Source: Serinus canaria | Lineage: Eukaryota > Chordata > Aves > Passeriformes > Fringillidae | Length of the DNA stretch: 64,000 nt | NCBI RefSeq assembly: GCF_022539315.1 | Contig: NC_066315.1 | Span: forward strand, 94,841,990-94,905,989 | Direction: 5' to 3' | Part shown: positions 1-13,700 of the stretch, one piece after another | Layout of the letters: every line of letters begins with the position of its first letter | Numbering within the stretch: the first letter of the stretch is position 1 | Program-made: the position numbers and the translations under genes | Notes under the pieces: generated by a model | The model's input: the letters and a program-made list of their open reading frames with translations, nothing else | What the model was told of the DNA's origin: nothing | Database searches by the model: none

Positions 1-116
1 ATCAGTGACTCTCAGCTAACTTTTTTTCAAGACTGAATTTCCATGTGTACCATAAAGGCTTTAAGCCTCGCAGGACATTAAAGTGATAGATGTCTACTAA
101 GTTGACATTTAAAGGA

Positions 117-330
117 ACATGGTGAGGCACTGTTACTGGGCACTGTAAGGATGCCCAGAGAGGCTGTGGATGGCCCATCCCTGGAAGTGTTCAACGTCAG
201 GCTGGATGGGGCTTTGAGCAACCTGGTCTCGTGGAAGGTGTCTCTGTCCATAGCAGGGAGGTTGGAACTAAACGATTTTCAAGGTCCCTTCTAAATCAAC
301 CCATTCTCTGATTTCATGACTCCATGACCT
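117..330 (+). mobile_element. CR1 LINE, 5'-truncated 3' end
   Basis: This is the last ~200 bp of an avian CR1 non-LTR retrotransposon. Visible landmarks, in CR1 order, are a GTGAGGCACTG block, the GCCCAGAGAGGCTGTGGATG block, the GGCTGGATGGGGCTTTGAGC block, a GGTCCCTTCTAA block, and a degenerate ATTCTATG-like 3' terminus (ATTCTCTGATTTCATGACTC). CR1 elements end in short octamer-like repeats rather than poly(A), and most copies are 5'-truncated, as here. The start is set where similarity to the remembered consensus begins and may be off by about 10 bp. The block order matches the 3' part of the CR1 at 53.96-54.57 kb, so the two are probably closely related subfamilies. It is non-functional. Confidence 0.85.
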
Positions 331-668
331 TTGCCCAGTGCTACAACTCAAATAAAAAATAAGGAATAGTGAGAGTTTTGGTGGGGGTTATGGAAACCTC
401 TTCTGCATTAGAAAATACTTCCACAGAAAACACTGAACTCATTAATCTTTGATTAGTGAAACATGGCATTTCCCTTTTAGGAACTCCAGTATCTGAGTGA
501 GAAATGGTAACTCCCAGTAGTGAACTTTCTATGCTCCTCACATAATAAGTGCAAGGGGAATACATTCATAGTTTTTACTGTCAGTGGAGGATTAACAAAG
601 TGAGGAAAGCTTATATTTTGCTCAGAAAGCAGAAATATTTTACAACATGTTGGGTGGAGGGAAGCAGT
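331..668. other. AT-rich non-coding spacer, nothing recognised
   Basis: This single-copy-looking DNA lies between the CR1 3' end and the 65-bp tandem duplication. A short minus-strand open frame (341-565) has no recognisable domain and is not supported as a gene. Confidence 0.5.
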
Positions 669-798
669 GTAGACTGCATAGTTGATTTTTCCTTTGTCAT
701 CAGCATGGTGGGCAGTAGGACGTAGGTTCTCAGGTAGACTGCATAGTTGATTTTTCCTTTGTCATCAGCATGGTGGGCAGTAGGACATAGCTTCTCAG
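669..798. repeat. 65-bp tandem duplication (two copies)
   Basis: Two head-to-tail copies, 669-733 and 734-798, both start GTAGACTGCATAGTTGATTT and end in TTCTCAG. By eye they differ at only two positions near the 3' end (CGTAGG versus CATAGC). The high identity suggests a recent duplication, by slippage or local end-joining. The unit resembles no transposon end that I know. Confidence 0.93.
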
Positions 799-3707
799 AG
801 GATAGCTTATATTAATACAGGAAGCTATTTCTCTTACTGTGGTAATAGGATAAACATTGCTTGGAGTGGTAAACTGCTGCATGATTAGAAAGACTGTTTA
901 TAATCATGCTTATCTGGATCAACATGTTTTCTGCTTGATGGTCTTCAAGAAAGCAATTGGTTGAGGTTAAAGAGGTTTCAGAGTGTGAATGGATAATTAA
1001 GACAATTCGCCATCTGCCAAGCAGGAAAAAGAACAATCAAAATAGAATCATACACTCCAATGGAGTAGCATAGTAATAGCTGACAGCAATTATACCTGTT
1101 GTTCCAGTGATTATTATTTCATTAGGCTCACAACTAAAATGATTCTTTTGCTTGTGTGGAGAGGAACGTGCCTTCTGTGTACAGCGTTCTCTCAATACAC
1201 ATGGATAGCTGCCATCCTTTTATCACACACAAGAAAAAGGATGTTACATAGAAGAAAGAGTGCAATTTTACTAGTTTTTCTGCTGGAGACACTGGTCCAT
1301 ATCTCTACTTTTAGCTGGTCATTTTCTTTATGAAAATCAGCTGTAACTGGTAATATATTTAAAATTGAAGCTAGCTTGATTAATATTCAACCCTGATTTG
1401 TAGTTTGGCCTGAAACTATGTACAATATCCAAAATGTGAAATCATCAAGAAACTGACTTTTACAACAGATCTAAGCTGGACTCTACTGTGCATCATTAGT
1501 TGAGGCAGTTTTTTTCTCTGTCACACTATACATTTCAGATTCATTTAAGGTGGAAATCCGGAAAGAAACTGCATGCTGAAAATTTATGCGTGTTGAAACA
1601 AAGGGAAAGGCTGGGGGAAATTACTGAATTCAATGCTTCTCAGATGGCTGGCATTTCAAATGTGATACAATATGTAACCCCATTGCACCAACAAAATCAC
1701 AGCAGGCATTGGCTGAGAAAGAGCAATCACCATATCTTCAGATGAGAGACACTGGGCAAGCTGCAGGGACTCCTGCTTGTGGATAGAAGGATAATAACTG
1801 CTTATTCCTTTTACACACTCCCCCAGATTGGAAAGTATCTCTCTACCAGATGGAGTAGGAAGGAAAGGAGTGGACAATAAATCTGTACATTAGTTTTGAT
1901 GCTGCAGTTAAATTTCCTCATGATACAAGATGAAAGTTATTAGTTATCTTGGCACACGGTAAGATTGCATGGAAGGCAGTGTAATGCAACATGATATATC
2001 ACTACTCTGCTGTTCCAGGTTAAAAAATCCAAAATACAAATAAGCTTCTACCTTCCCTGTATAAATGATCTTTGTGAAGGAATTCAGCAGATTATCAACA
2101 ATTTTAACACCTGGATATCTCTAATGCAATAATTAATGACTGTGGCTTTTGACCATCTGTTTTACAAGTATTGTGGCAGGTGTGAATACCTGCTACCCAA
2201 CACTAAAAGTGGGTTGATGAAAATAACCTTATTTTCAGGACAATTATCTTCCTATACACCTTAGGAAAAAAGTTGTTTGTGAAAGCTTAGAACCATCTTA
2301 TTTATAGGTATATATGTAATGAAACAGTGCGACACATACAAGTTAAAATGCTTTTAAATGAATCTACCATGTGATTATTAAATAGATTCTGAAGGAGTGA
2401 TTAAAATTAAACTTGCATTTCAAATTTTATTGTCATGGCTTCAGGATTTCATTGAAAATATTTGTTGACAGGATCTGCCATGACTGGTATTTAATAAGGG
2501 TAATATAAAGTTGCAAAGTAAAAGGTCATGGACCATCTTCTACACTGCAGGAAAAAAAAATCTTCTTTCCAATAATGGATAATCTCTCTGTTAGGTTGTA
2601 ATCAGAAGCTGCATTTAGGCTTACCATTTCTCAGACATAGGATGTGTGTGCATGTGTTTGTCTGCAAGGTAAAGGATAGAGGATGCCCACTTTTTAACTT
2701 CCAAGTTATTTATTGTGTTGAAAACTGTCACAATGTTTAGATTTAAGACTATTAAATATTTTATTCCTAAAGGTGTTTGTAGGATTCATGCGGTTCTAGT
2801 GCCTCAAAACTACTAGAAAGTTAAGGGAAGGAGAAAGGAATAAAAACCTTTGGGAGTCTAGAGGCAGCAACATATCTTCTGTTTGAACCAGTTTCCATAC
2901 AGCTCAATTTTATCAGTAAATTATTTTCTTTCTTGTTGATAATTGAACAAAGTGTCATTGAGGGGAAATATCCAGCGAAAATTTCTATGTGCTGGCTGCT
3001 TACTTTTGTGGGTGCAGTAAAGTGATTTCATGTCTCCAAAATAAATGTTTTGCTGTACTGGAATCAGGGCCTGCTCCCAGATACACAGCTATTAGAATGA
3101 AGGTATTTCCAATTTAGAGGTATAGAAATATTTGCCCATTGAATTATCTTATTTGTCTTTTTCATGTTTCTTACATCAATACAGTTATTCTTTTCTGTCC
3201 TCTCTGCAGACCTTAAGCACTGTGTACACATGGAACAGAATGGGTTTGCTGTTGTCAGCCATTCAAGTGATTTGGTCATTTACAACCAAACAGCTTTGTC
3301 TGCTTATAGAACTTTTAAAAAAGAAAAAGATTCTGCATTAGATTAGATATATTTTTATGTAGCTGGGATTTTGTTGGCACTGATCATGCCAGTCTTTTCT
3401 TTCCTGCCTAATTTTACCTAAGAGTTAGTATTTTCTATTTTGCATTTATTCTCCTATGTCATACAGAGTTAATTACTATTGTTAATTATTGCAGATACAG
3501 TTAAATTTTATTGGTTTATATCTCTTCTGTTTTAATGCTTATGAATAATTCTTGAAGTAAGCTTTGACAGTTTCACAAGAAAAAAAAATTGTCCTGCTCC
3601 ACCACAAGTTTCAGATACCCTTTTTTTCTCAGTCACCAAGACAGAGAAGTGAAATCTGTGGATATGTTTATAGCTGAAGACAAGCTCTTTTGTCTTCTTT
3701 TTTTTTA

Positions 3708-3726
3708 TGATAATGATGATGATGAT
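3708..3726. repeat. (GAT)n-type short microsatellite
   Basis: An imperfect run of TGA/GAT units sits directly after a poly(T) stretch. It is short and of no evident function. Confidence 0.8.
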
Positions 3727-6700
3727 TTTTTAACCTCTCTATAAACAGGTCATTGTTAAGTGGACCCTGGTTTAACATTCAACTATTGACAGCACATAAA
3801 TCACATTGTGCACTTCTGTTTTTTAGGAGTTGGGCATCATTTTTAGAACCAGAAAAAGAATATTTATGCGTCTAAATTTAAACTTACTTTTACAGAAATG
3901 TGTCTTTATATGCAGGAAATTCGTGTAAGAAAAAGTTAGCCTGAGCTCTCATGGAAGTGGAAGGTGATTTTATTATGCAAAATCTCTAGGAAATTTAATT
4001 TTATCCAGTCTTACTCTGACACCCACAAAGACTAAGACAAGTAAATCCAGCTGCTGTAGAAAGGATCACTTGTGCACAACACATGACAAGAAATGTCATC
4101 TGCTAAACCCTAACTGTGTCTTCTGGCTCTCTTTTGATTGGTAAAGAAAATATGACTTTTGCACAGAAAATATAGAAAAAATACTCTCTAAAACGAAACT
4201 TTTTTTACAGTGTGGTCCTTTAGTCTCAGAATTTTGCTTCTCTCTTCTTCCAAAGATTTTTATATCTATGCTGCCTATCATAGCTGGGGTAGCTAAGGAC
4301 AAGGGGCACCCAGGGAACCAGCTCTGAGAGCTTGTCTGAGGGCTGTTAGCTGCCATCAAACAAATGTCTGTGTGTATGTATGTATTTTTAGGATCTGAAT
4401 CCAGGTATTGCTCTGTCCACCTTGGAAGAGATCTGCAAACTCTGTGCCACCTGGGTCTAATTCCTGAATTCCCTTTCTTATCATTCCCTTGCTTTCTAGA
4501 TTCAGCTCACATTGACTTAATTCTATGTTTCAGGCTGAATCCTAATAAATTTTGAGGGTGGTTTCCACTTCAATTCTAAGATAGGTTGTTATGTTGTGTT
4601 CCTGCTTGATTGGATTGTTTGATTCCAAAAAAATAAATTAACTTTCCTGAAATGAGCAAAACTGAGGGAGCAAATATCCATCAGAAAAACTGAAAATGTA
4701 GCTAGAATCTGAAGTTCTACTAAACAGCACTGCTTAATACATATAGTTATGATATTATTAGACTTTATTACTTGTTTCCTATCATTGTTACTAGCTGTTT
4801 TGATTCTTCTTCTTGCAGGAGATGAAATTCCTACCAGGAAATTGCTCCTTATGTATCTTCAACATCATACTACTCCAAGTTCTCACTTTCCTGAATTTAG
4901 CCTTTTAAAAACTCTGTGAAGTAATCTGAATATGACTATATTTACTTAATATAGTAAGGGAAAAAAAAGAAATTGAGACATATAAATCAGCTTAGTACTT
5001 TGTGATGATATTAGGATCAGAACTGATACGACATAAATGTAAGATCCTTGTCACTAGAAGTTCATTCCTTTTTGGAAATTAGTTGGAGTAATTGGGATCT
5101 GCAGTGTTTTCTGTTTCTGAATGCTGATGATGTAGTACAACTTGCTTTGCATACACCCTTAGTACTTTTAGCCTCACCAATTTTGCCTGAAGTACTGTCA
5201 GGGTGGGTCAGATGAATTTTTACTATGGAGAGGTGTCTCCAGAGTATAACCTTTGTAGTTCTGTTTCTATTACTTGTCCTTTGTTTCTTTCAACAGCAAT
5301 AAGAAGCTGATCAGTAGATAGTAGTGAGAAACCTAACTGTGATAAACTAATTGCATGGTTAGTGGAATAGCTATAACAGAAAAAGAAGAAACAAAAGGTA
5401 AACAGTAATAAATAAATAAAGCACTACCAACTAGGAGTTACTGAAGAAATAGAAAAAGTTCAGTTTTTCTGCCTTTAGGCTGAAGAAATATGATAGATCC
5501 ATGGGATAAGTATGCATGTAAATTGTAGGCTGCCCAAGTATAACAGTGATATAAAATTGTAAACCAAAGAAAATACTTGATATGTAGCCTCAGTTTTTAT
5601 GCTGCTCAAAAATCCTCCTGAACCTAATTTGACTTTTTTTCTCTCCTCATTTTGAAAGCATCCTTTTTCTAATGTAGGCTGTTCTTTGACACATGGAAAA
5701 GCTTTAGTCTAAGTGTCTGGGCATAATTCAGTTTTGTCTTGGCTTATGCTTATCTTAACAATATCACAGTTGACAGTTTTCCTTTCTGTGATTTATACCT
5801 GTGTTTTAGGCTTTTTATTACACCATGGTGTGGGGTTGGTGACAGAGACAGGCTAAATGAGTTTCACACAGCTTCCATATCTGGAAGACTATTCTATCTA
5901 TTTTTTTGGCTCTTTTTTGTTGTTGTTGCCAAGGCCCAGATTTCTTTATTTCTTTTTGCAGATAACAGAATGAACATCTCTAGCATCAGCACTATATTTC
6001 CTTCTCTCCCAACCTGCCAGCCTCTTTTCCCATTTTTTGTTAGGCATTTTCTCACAGCAGAAAAGAAAACTGAATATTTTTTTATATAATAAATTCACTT
6101 ATTCTATTTTCCATTTTGTGTATGCATGTGTAATTTACTCACTAGCAATCTAGCTAAGTAAAATTGCCTTTTAAAAAAAATAATTATGAATCTAAAGTTA
6201 TGTGAGCTTTTGCATGCTGTGTTTGAAAAGGCTAGCATGGTTAAGAATGTGTAGGTGGGTGTGGAACATTTGATTCCTAACCTCGGAAAAGCATTTAGCT
6301 AGAGATGTCTGAGGAAGCCTGGTCTGCTTTCAGGATTATGGAAGAATTTTAGATAAGTTCCCTGATTTTCTCATGAAACTGCTGCAAAATTCTGGGACCT
6401 TAACTAAAGCAGGTCATGTCCCTTCCTATTTTTATAAGCTTAAATTCATCTTTAATTTTCACAAAGTTCTTATTTACTTTTCCTCTTTCCTGTTTGCAGC
6501 CTTATTTTTGAGTGCCATTCTTTTTACTTTGGGAGGAGTTTGCTGGATGTATAGATGCTTTCAAAATCTTCCCTGTGTGGAATTAGAAAAGTGATTAAAC
6601 TTGGTACTAAGCATGCATCTATGAAGAATAACCCAAGTTTTAGCCCGTTCTTGTTCCTTGGTGTGAAACCTAAAGGTCATTTCAGCTAGGCTTTAATTAT

Positions 6701-9700
6701 CTAGTACTTCCAGTGATCCAAGGAGTACCCCACAATCTCACTCTCTTTTCCTGTCTGTACCATACCTGGGTTCCAGGACAAAGGAAAGGAAAATTGGTAT
6801 CCCCCTTGGTAAAGTCTAACCCTGTCCAGAGGAGATCGACCTTAGCCATACCACACCATTGCTGAGCCCTACTCTTCTCTGAGAACCCAACACTGATAAT
6901 GGGTAATGGTAAAAGCAAATGGGTAATTTTCTTGGCAAATTAGGCATATCCTGTTTTCACTATTCTCTAGAAAATCATGTTAAAGCAGTATGACACACCC
7001 ATTGTTTAACCAGATGTTATACAACTTTATTCAATGTTAAAATAAGGTAGATTGTACCAGATCACCCCACTAAGAATTATCTGTGATTGCATTGTTTTGT
7101 GCACTGTCAGTTTACTTCTCTTGTATTTTACATTGCAAGGAACTTTCCCTTGGTGGGTATATTTGGTGTAAATCTATTCATCCTGGTACTTTATCTGGTC
7201 GGAGCCAATATATTTTGTACATAGTCTGTGTTAGAGCTTAATTCTTGTAATTATTTAGAGTGGTATAGCTCATTGCAGGCAGTGTGTGCAAGTCATGTCA
7301 TTAATCTAGTTACAGCTCTCAGTTCAATCTATACAAATCACACATCACAACAATTTAATTACATTGTCAGTCTACATTGCATAGGATTTTTGAAAATCTC
7401 AAAGTTATTTAACTCTTAGCAAATGATGGCAAAAATATGTGCCTTTTCTGCCTGGACACCAGAAACCAGTCTCACCTAATGGGCTTGGATACATACTGAT
7501 TTTTTTTCCACATGGGGAAGTTAAATAGGACATTATAATGAGAAAGCAATGCTCCCAAACAATAAAGAGAAGTTTTATAGCCTCAAGGACCAAGGTCTGC
7601 ATATCTAAAAATAATTTTTGAAATATAAATCAGTAAAGTGATTCTTGCTGACAGAAGCTGTTTTGCTTCTCTACAGTAGATGCCAAAATCTAGAAATTGA
7701 ATTTGAATGTCTTGATCTAATCCATACAGTAGTGCTGTGAGGTACACACTGGTCTCATAAGCTTGGAAGGTTTATGGAAGATTTTGGAATTCTGTTTTGT
7801 GTGGAGAAATGATAAATATGCATGGATAGCAGACACCAACATGTAAAAGGTTTTTTAGTCTCAGCAAAATCAGAGTGTGATTCTTATTGCTCATGGCTCA
7901 GTGCATCAGTAGTGACAGTCTTAAAGGAGTGAATTGTATTTGCCATGAAATAGGCATGTTGGCATTTCTAGCCTTTGCCTCTCTCCAACAAAATAATTAC
8001 TGCAGTTTTGATCACTTTTTGCTTCATTTCTAAATGAGGGAACTCTTGTAAGGGAAAGTTTCCTCATTTCACCTCTGTGTTTAATGACCACTACAATTGT
8101 TTTTCCATGATAAAGGCTCACTTCTGAGACTACTTTCTGACAATATGTACAAGGACAAGGAGTCCTTGACCTGGATTTCAGTCTGGGCTTTGAAGTATCC
8201 AAGTATGCAGCCCGTGCACAACCAACCCTGCCACGATCGTCCTAAATAATCAGAGTATCCTAGGTATCAGAAGAAGCTCAGTAAAGGCCTTTGCCCAGCA
8301 CCTCAGTGCTTTCATATCAATAAAATTTGTATGTATATTTCTTAAAAGATGAATATGGGAAATTTTAGCAAAAACCCTAGTTTTAATATTTTTATTATTA
8401 AAAGGTATAAACATGAACCCTTATCTTTAATTAAAATTGCAATGGAAAGCCTTTGAAAAATTTTGTTTTACTATTCCTTTTATTCTGAAACTGTGTCTGA
8501 ATGTTCTCTACAAGCCAAACAAAAACATGTGGATTCTAGAGCTTTACACTTTCCACTTTATAAGCTTTATACTACTTGCAAGGAAAAGAAAAGAGCTATT
8601 GGAATAACTTAAGGTGATTACAGGTCTTCTCACATGTCTCTGGCTCCATGGAAAAAATTCTGCTGTGCAGTGCAGCTGGATCTATCCCTAACAGCTCCAA
8701 CTGGTGCCTGCAATGTGTCTGGAGAAGTGAGAGGGATTACAGCTACTGAGGTAAGTGGGAGACCCAAGGGATAGAAGAAAGCAGAGTATGCTGGTAATTC
8801 TGAGATTGTAGGTGCCATGGGTTTTATGATGGCACATAGAGCAGCATATAAGGACCCTTCTTCTAATTGAATGGTGGCTCCATGAGTGCAGTGGCTGCCA
8901 TTATCTTTGGCAGGTTTTTATCACATGCTTTGAAAGAAGCAAGATAACAGCATTCTCTCATAAAGAAAAGTAGGGAAGTCATTTCTTAAAATAAAAATAG
9001 TGTTCTCTTGCTACCTGGCTGGAATTCCACCTTTTTCTACACTGAGGGTTTTTTTTTAAATTTATTTTAAATACTGCTGTATGCAAACTGAAAAATGATT
9101 AACAAAGAAAAAAAATTAGGATATTTGAAATTTCACAGACAAATTGAGCCTTTATTGCTCATCTGCTAAATCAGAGAGATGCATAATATATTTAGATCCT
9201 TGAAAATAATCTAACATCTGTTACTATTCTCCATAATGTTGAAGATAGTGATAGATTTCTGCTATTTGTTTCTGAGATATGTATTTCTGTGAGAAAGGAC
9301 ACCAGCTCCTTGATAATTGCTTGTTGTTTTATTAATGTTTGGATCCTTTGTTTGTGTGACTTTTGGGATGGTTGTATTCTTTTCTGAAGGATACTTTATT
9401 AGAGCACACAATTCCCTTATATAATGGAGCACTCCCTGGACAAACACTCATTCAGTGGATGGTGCTTTCCACGAAATATTGCAATTTATATTACTGTAAA
9501 ACTTGAACTTCAAAACATGGAGAAAAATAATGCTGTTTTGACACTGCATGAACACAACCCCACCATTTTCCTTCTCACACACATAAAACTTACAAATATA
9601 CCATAAAAGTAAGGAAACAGGACATCAACAAAAGGAGTGAAAGGAGATAGTGAGGATGCATTGATCAGCAGGGTGATCTCAGCTTATCAAAAGCTTTGTT

Positions 9701-10465
9701 AACTTTTTCTCAGCTGTCACAAGAAAGCAGCCTACTAAGAGGAGAAATAAAAAAATGATGGTGAGTCACTCAGTGGATGTTTATAGGTACTTTCTCTTAA
9801 AAAACAGGAACATTATGACAAAGTGTGCAGGGATTTGGAATAAGTGATCAGTAAGTGTAATGTCACGAGCTGATTTAAAAAAAAAAAGAAGACACAGTAT
9901 AGAGAATGACACGTGGATATGAAGTAGGGACAGACTGTATGTGTGAAAGTCTTTGTCCCCAGAGTGATATCACAGGTGAAGGTGTCATCAGACAGAGCTG
10001 TAGCACTCACATCTCTCATATGGGGGTCTGCAGATGAGAGCATGCACATCTTTGGCTCAGAGGCTGGGAGGCATGCACACAAACCTGCACCAAGTGTGGA
10101 TGTGGATGTGTTTGTGTACATGATGAGACCATTTCAGTATTAGTCATGAAAGGATGTTAATAAACATCTACAACATTTAAACATTTAAAGACACTTTGTG
10201 AATTGTCTTCCTGTTGTGGTTTAACAGTTTTATCACAGACACTGGTCTTGTGTGCATAGCTTACTGATTGCTGGTTAATTACATATCAATAATAAATCAA
10301 TAAATTACATCCATCCTGATTTTTTTTTAAGCCACGTGCACTGAGGAGTTTTTCCTCTGTGTGGAATAGCTAAGAATAGCTCCCATGTAGGAAAAAGTAA
10401 GGATTGAAAATTGAACAGAAGAGGGTCTTCACTAGTTCAAGAGGTGGTGTCTTGGAAAAGCCTGA

Positions 10466-10740
10466 CTAGCAAAACTTGAAAGGGAAGTTTAGAGAACTAA
10501 GAAGAGATTTGAGGAGGGGATGGTAAAAGACACAGAAAGACACTTGCTCTTTGAGGACAGAAAGGGACACAAGTTTGAAAAGGAAAGGAGAATAATAGTG
10601 GAGGTACAAAGCAATACAGGAATGCTCTGGGAGTACAGAGGAACGTAAATGGCTTATAAAACAAGAGTACATCAATAGATTATTATGTGAAATAATAGAG
10701 GGAGAAAATGTGGGATGAAAGGGAGGGGAGAAGAGAGCAA
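10466..10740 (+). repeat. Purine-biased stretch
   Basis: The plus strand is strongly enriched in A and G over ~275 bp, with blocks such as GAAAGGGAAG, GAGGAGGGGATGG and GGGAGGGGAGAAGAGAG, and few long pyrimidine runs. The bias explains the opposite-strand open frame here (10466-10675), which is leucine/serine/phenylalanine-rich as expected from a polypyrimidine strand. It is probably decayed purine-rich simple sequence. No coding signal is seen. Confidence 0.55.
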
Positions 10741-13700
10741 CAAATTATTTGCTTTGGGGTTCTGGCTTGCTTTGGGTTGGTTTTTTATCCTATTTGATTT
10801 CTGCTACTGACCAGTAGGATCCAATTCAGGGAAAGATACAGGAACATGTTATTTGGGAACAGCTCAGAGTTGAGTTGAAGGAAAGATTTAGTTACATTAT
10901 TGGAAAAATGTATTTATTTGGAAATAGGATTAAAAAAAAAAAGAAAATGTATTTGAAATCCAGAACAGCAAAATATTTTTTAAAAACATAATCTTACTTC
11001 ATTTAAAAAATCTTTATATCAAAATATGTATTAAAATAGATTGTTTAAAATATGACTTAGGCAGCTGTCCAAAGTACTTCTTTTTTTTTTCTAACACATG
11101 TAACCATATATTATTATCCTGTTAAAAAAGAAAAGTGGAATGTCTGGGAAGCAATAGATTTTTCTGACTCTTGCCTCTGACATTTCAGTTCTTCAACAAG
11201 AGCAGAGATTTAAGTGTTTACAAAGATGACAGTTGTGGTTTCTATTGCTGATATAATTTTTGAAAATTGAAATTATGGGAAGTTAAATTAATGACTTTAG
11301 AGCGTCTTGAAAAGCCATGTGTCAAGAATGCACTGTATTCTGGGTGCCCTGAGAACTGCCTTCTGCCTTGTTGGCCAAATGAGGTCTTTCTTGTCCAATC
11401 TCCTGTGTCAAAATCCTTAGAACACTTGAAATCTCTTCACTTGTAATGAATTTAATGACAGGTACTTTTGATGACCCAGTTTTATTTGCCTTTATATACA
11501 TGACCACCTATTGAAAATCATGACCATATTACAAGATACTGCTACATAAACCAATGTTAATGACATGAGAAATGGTTAAGTGAGTGGGAGGAGAAGAAGC
11601 AGAAAATAAACAGAGCAGTTGTTCCCCAGTGAGAAATAAAAAAGTTCTGTTCATCAATTTGCATAGTTTTGATGTGAAAAAGGAGAAAAACTGTTTCATT
11701 CAATTGGTTGTTGCTTTAAGTTCTGAGGTTCAAATGAATGAATAAAGCTGTAGACTAAGGCAGATTCATATAAATTGATGCTACAAAAAGTATCTGTGTG
11801 AAACTGAAATGAAAGGATCTTGCCCAGTGTTGTTAGCAGTCAAGAAACACTGAAACAAGAAATTGTTTACTTAGCTACTTTTAGAGCAAGCAGAATGAAA
11901 AAGCAAAATTGATGAGTACCTTGACTAGTAATGAGGAGCATCGTAGTGGTACAAGCTACCAGGTATTCTTTAAAGACTGACAAGAACTGATGTATTTTTG
12001 AAGGAAAGACATAAATATTTTGGCCTGAGGAAGATGGAGACTTCATGTATTACAACTTCAAAAATACTTTCACTCTTGTGGACATAAAATAAGAATCTAT
12101 CAAAACTGAGGATTTTTCTGTTATCTTGCTACCCCTCTGAAAGTATTCCTAGGAGATCATCATCATAAACACACTTCATATGTTCATACAAAGTATCTCT
12201 GTATGAAATTTTGTATATTAATGGCAGAAATATGTGAAATTGGAAAAAAAATACTTTAAAGTTGTTCAAAATATTCCTCTTGCTTTGCATTACAGTTATG
12301 AATATATATACGTTAAGAAATTCAAATGCTTCATAGTATTCAAATGGTGGATATCAAAGTATGTGGACTGTTTTGACTTTCTATGTTTTAGTGTTAAAAT
12401 ACCTTGAAGGTGCTTCTAAAATAAAAATAGACTAGTGCAGACACAAAATCGGAGAGCATGGTGAGGTCCCAAGGTGTTAAACCAGTTCTACTATTATATG
12501 GCCAGCTATTTTGAAAACAAGACAAAACTAAAGCAGGTTTTATTGCCACTTATTTTTCCTTTAGACATTTCCAAGAGCAACGTCCAAGAGCTGTTCAGTT
12601 TTCTGAAGAACACTGGTTTGTCTGGTGTTGGAAACTCTTCTCTCGAGACATTACATGGAACATTATTGAAGTATATTAAAAAAAAATTCCAACATTCCAT
12701 GAGGTTGGCCATTGACATCATCTGCTCAAGACTACCCTACAACTTCATAAATCTCCTCTGATTCATGCATTGTAAATGTTGAGCTGTGGGACTGGTAAAT
12801 TTTATGACTGCACATTTTCAGCTCATGAATTCATAACTAGTCATTTGCAACTTGCAAATCTTATTTAAGAACTGTGACCTTAATGTATAAAGACTTCATG
12901 CACTATGATGACAGTCGAAAAAATTATCTGATTGTTGTGGAGTCAAGCCTACTGCATTTGTCCCTAAAAGTCTTAGAGCAGAGGAGAGCATTTTATTTAT
13001 GAAGCTTCAGTGCAGTTAGATTTTTGTCTGGAGGTTGCATGAAGTAAAAACTCAGAGGATCATACTTTTAAGGCAGAGGTGTCTATTGAATGTAGACTTT
13101 CAGATAAAAGTAAATAGCATAAAAATTATTATGTTAATATTTGTGGTGATTACCAAATAAATATTGCTAACCCATAAGATACAAATTCCTATGTTCAACT
13201 ATCTAAAAGTTAGTCCTTATAAGTTAATATTCTGCTATTTACAAAGGGTTTATGAAGAACTATATGTTTAACTTGAATTAGGGATAATTATCTTAATCTG
13301 TATCTTGATATGTTACAGTTTTATGTATTCATGCAGAATGTTTAATATTTTGATTGAACTGAGACTAAACATGCCACAATATCTAGAAACAGGCTGCTTT
13401 GGTAGGATTTATGAGACACTATCAGAAGTGAAGAACTGAGATAAGCATCAATTTTAAGCAAACAAGAGAAAAAAATCTGAACAAATCAGCTACAGAAAAA
13501 AGTGTCATAAAAATAGCTCCATTTCTTGTAGAGATGGATGCATTCATAAGAATAAAGTCACAAGTTCAAGATTTTGCCAAAGGGTTTAAATTTGTTCTTG
13601 CAAAAGTTTCCCTTTGCTGCCCAGGGTGTCACAAAGACCAAGATCTTTCTTAGTTTTGCCAAGGGTGGACTTGCAGCTCTTCAATACCTGGATCTGGGCC

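Noticed and set aside
5739..6089. 116-codon plus-strand open frame
   Set aside because: Phe/Leu-rich translation of T-rich DNA with no domain, no convincing splice or promoter context, and no conservation information.
8381..8403. AT-rich inverted repeat TTTTAATA...TATTAAAA
   Set aside because: Only eight bases of A/T per arm; expected by chance in this composition.
8623..8752. Exon-like segment ending in ACTGAG|GTAAGT
   Set aside because: The donor is good but the only nearby acceptor (GGTGATTACAG) has almost no pyrimidine tract.
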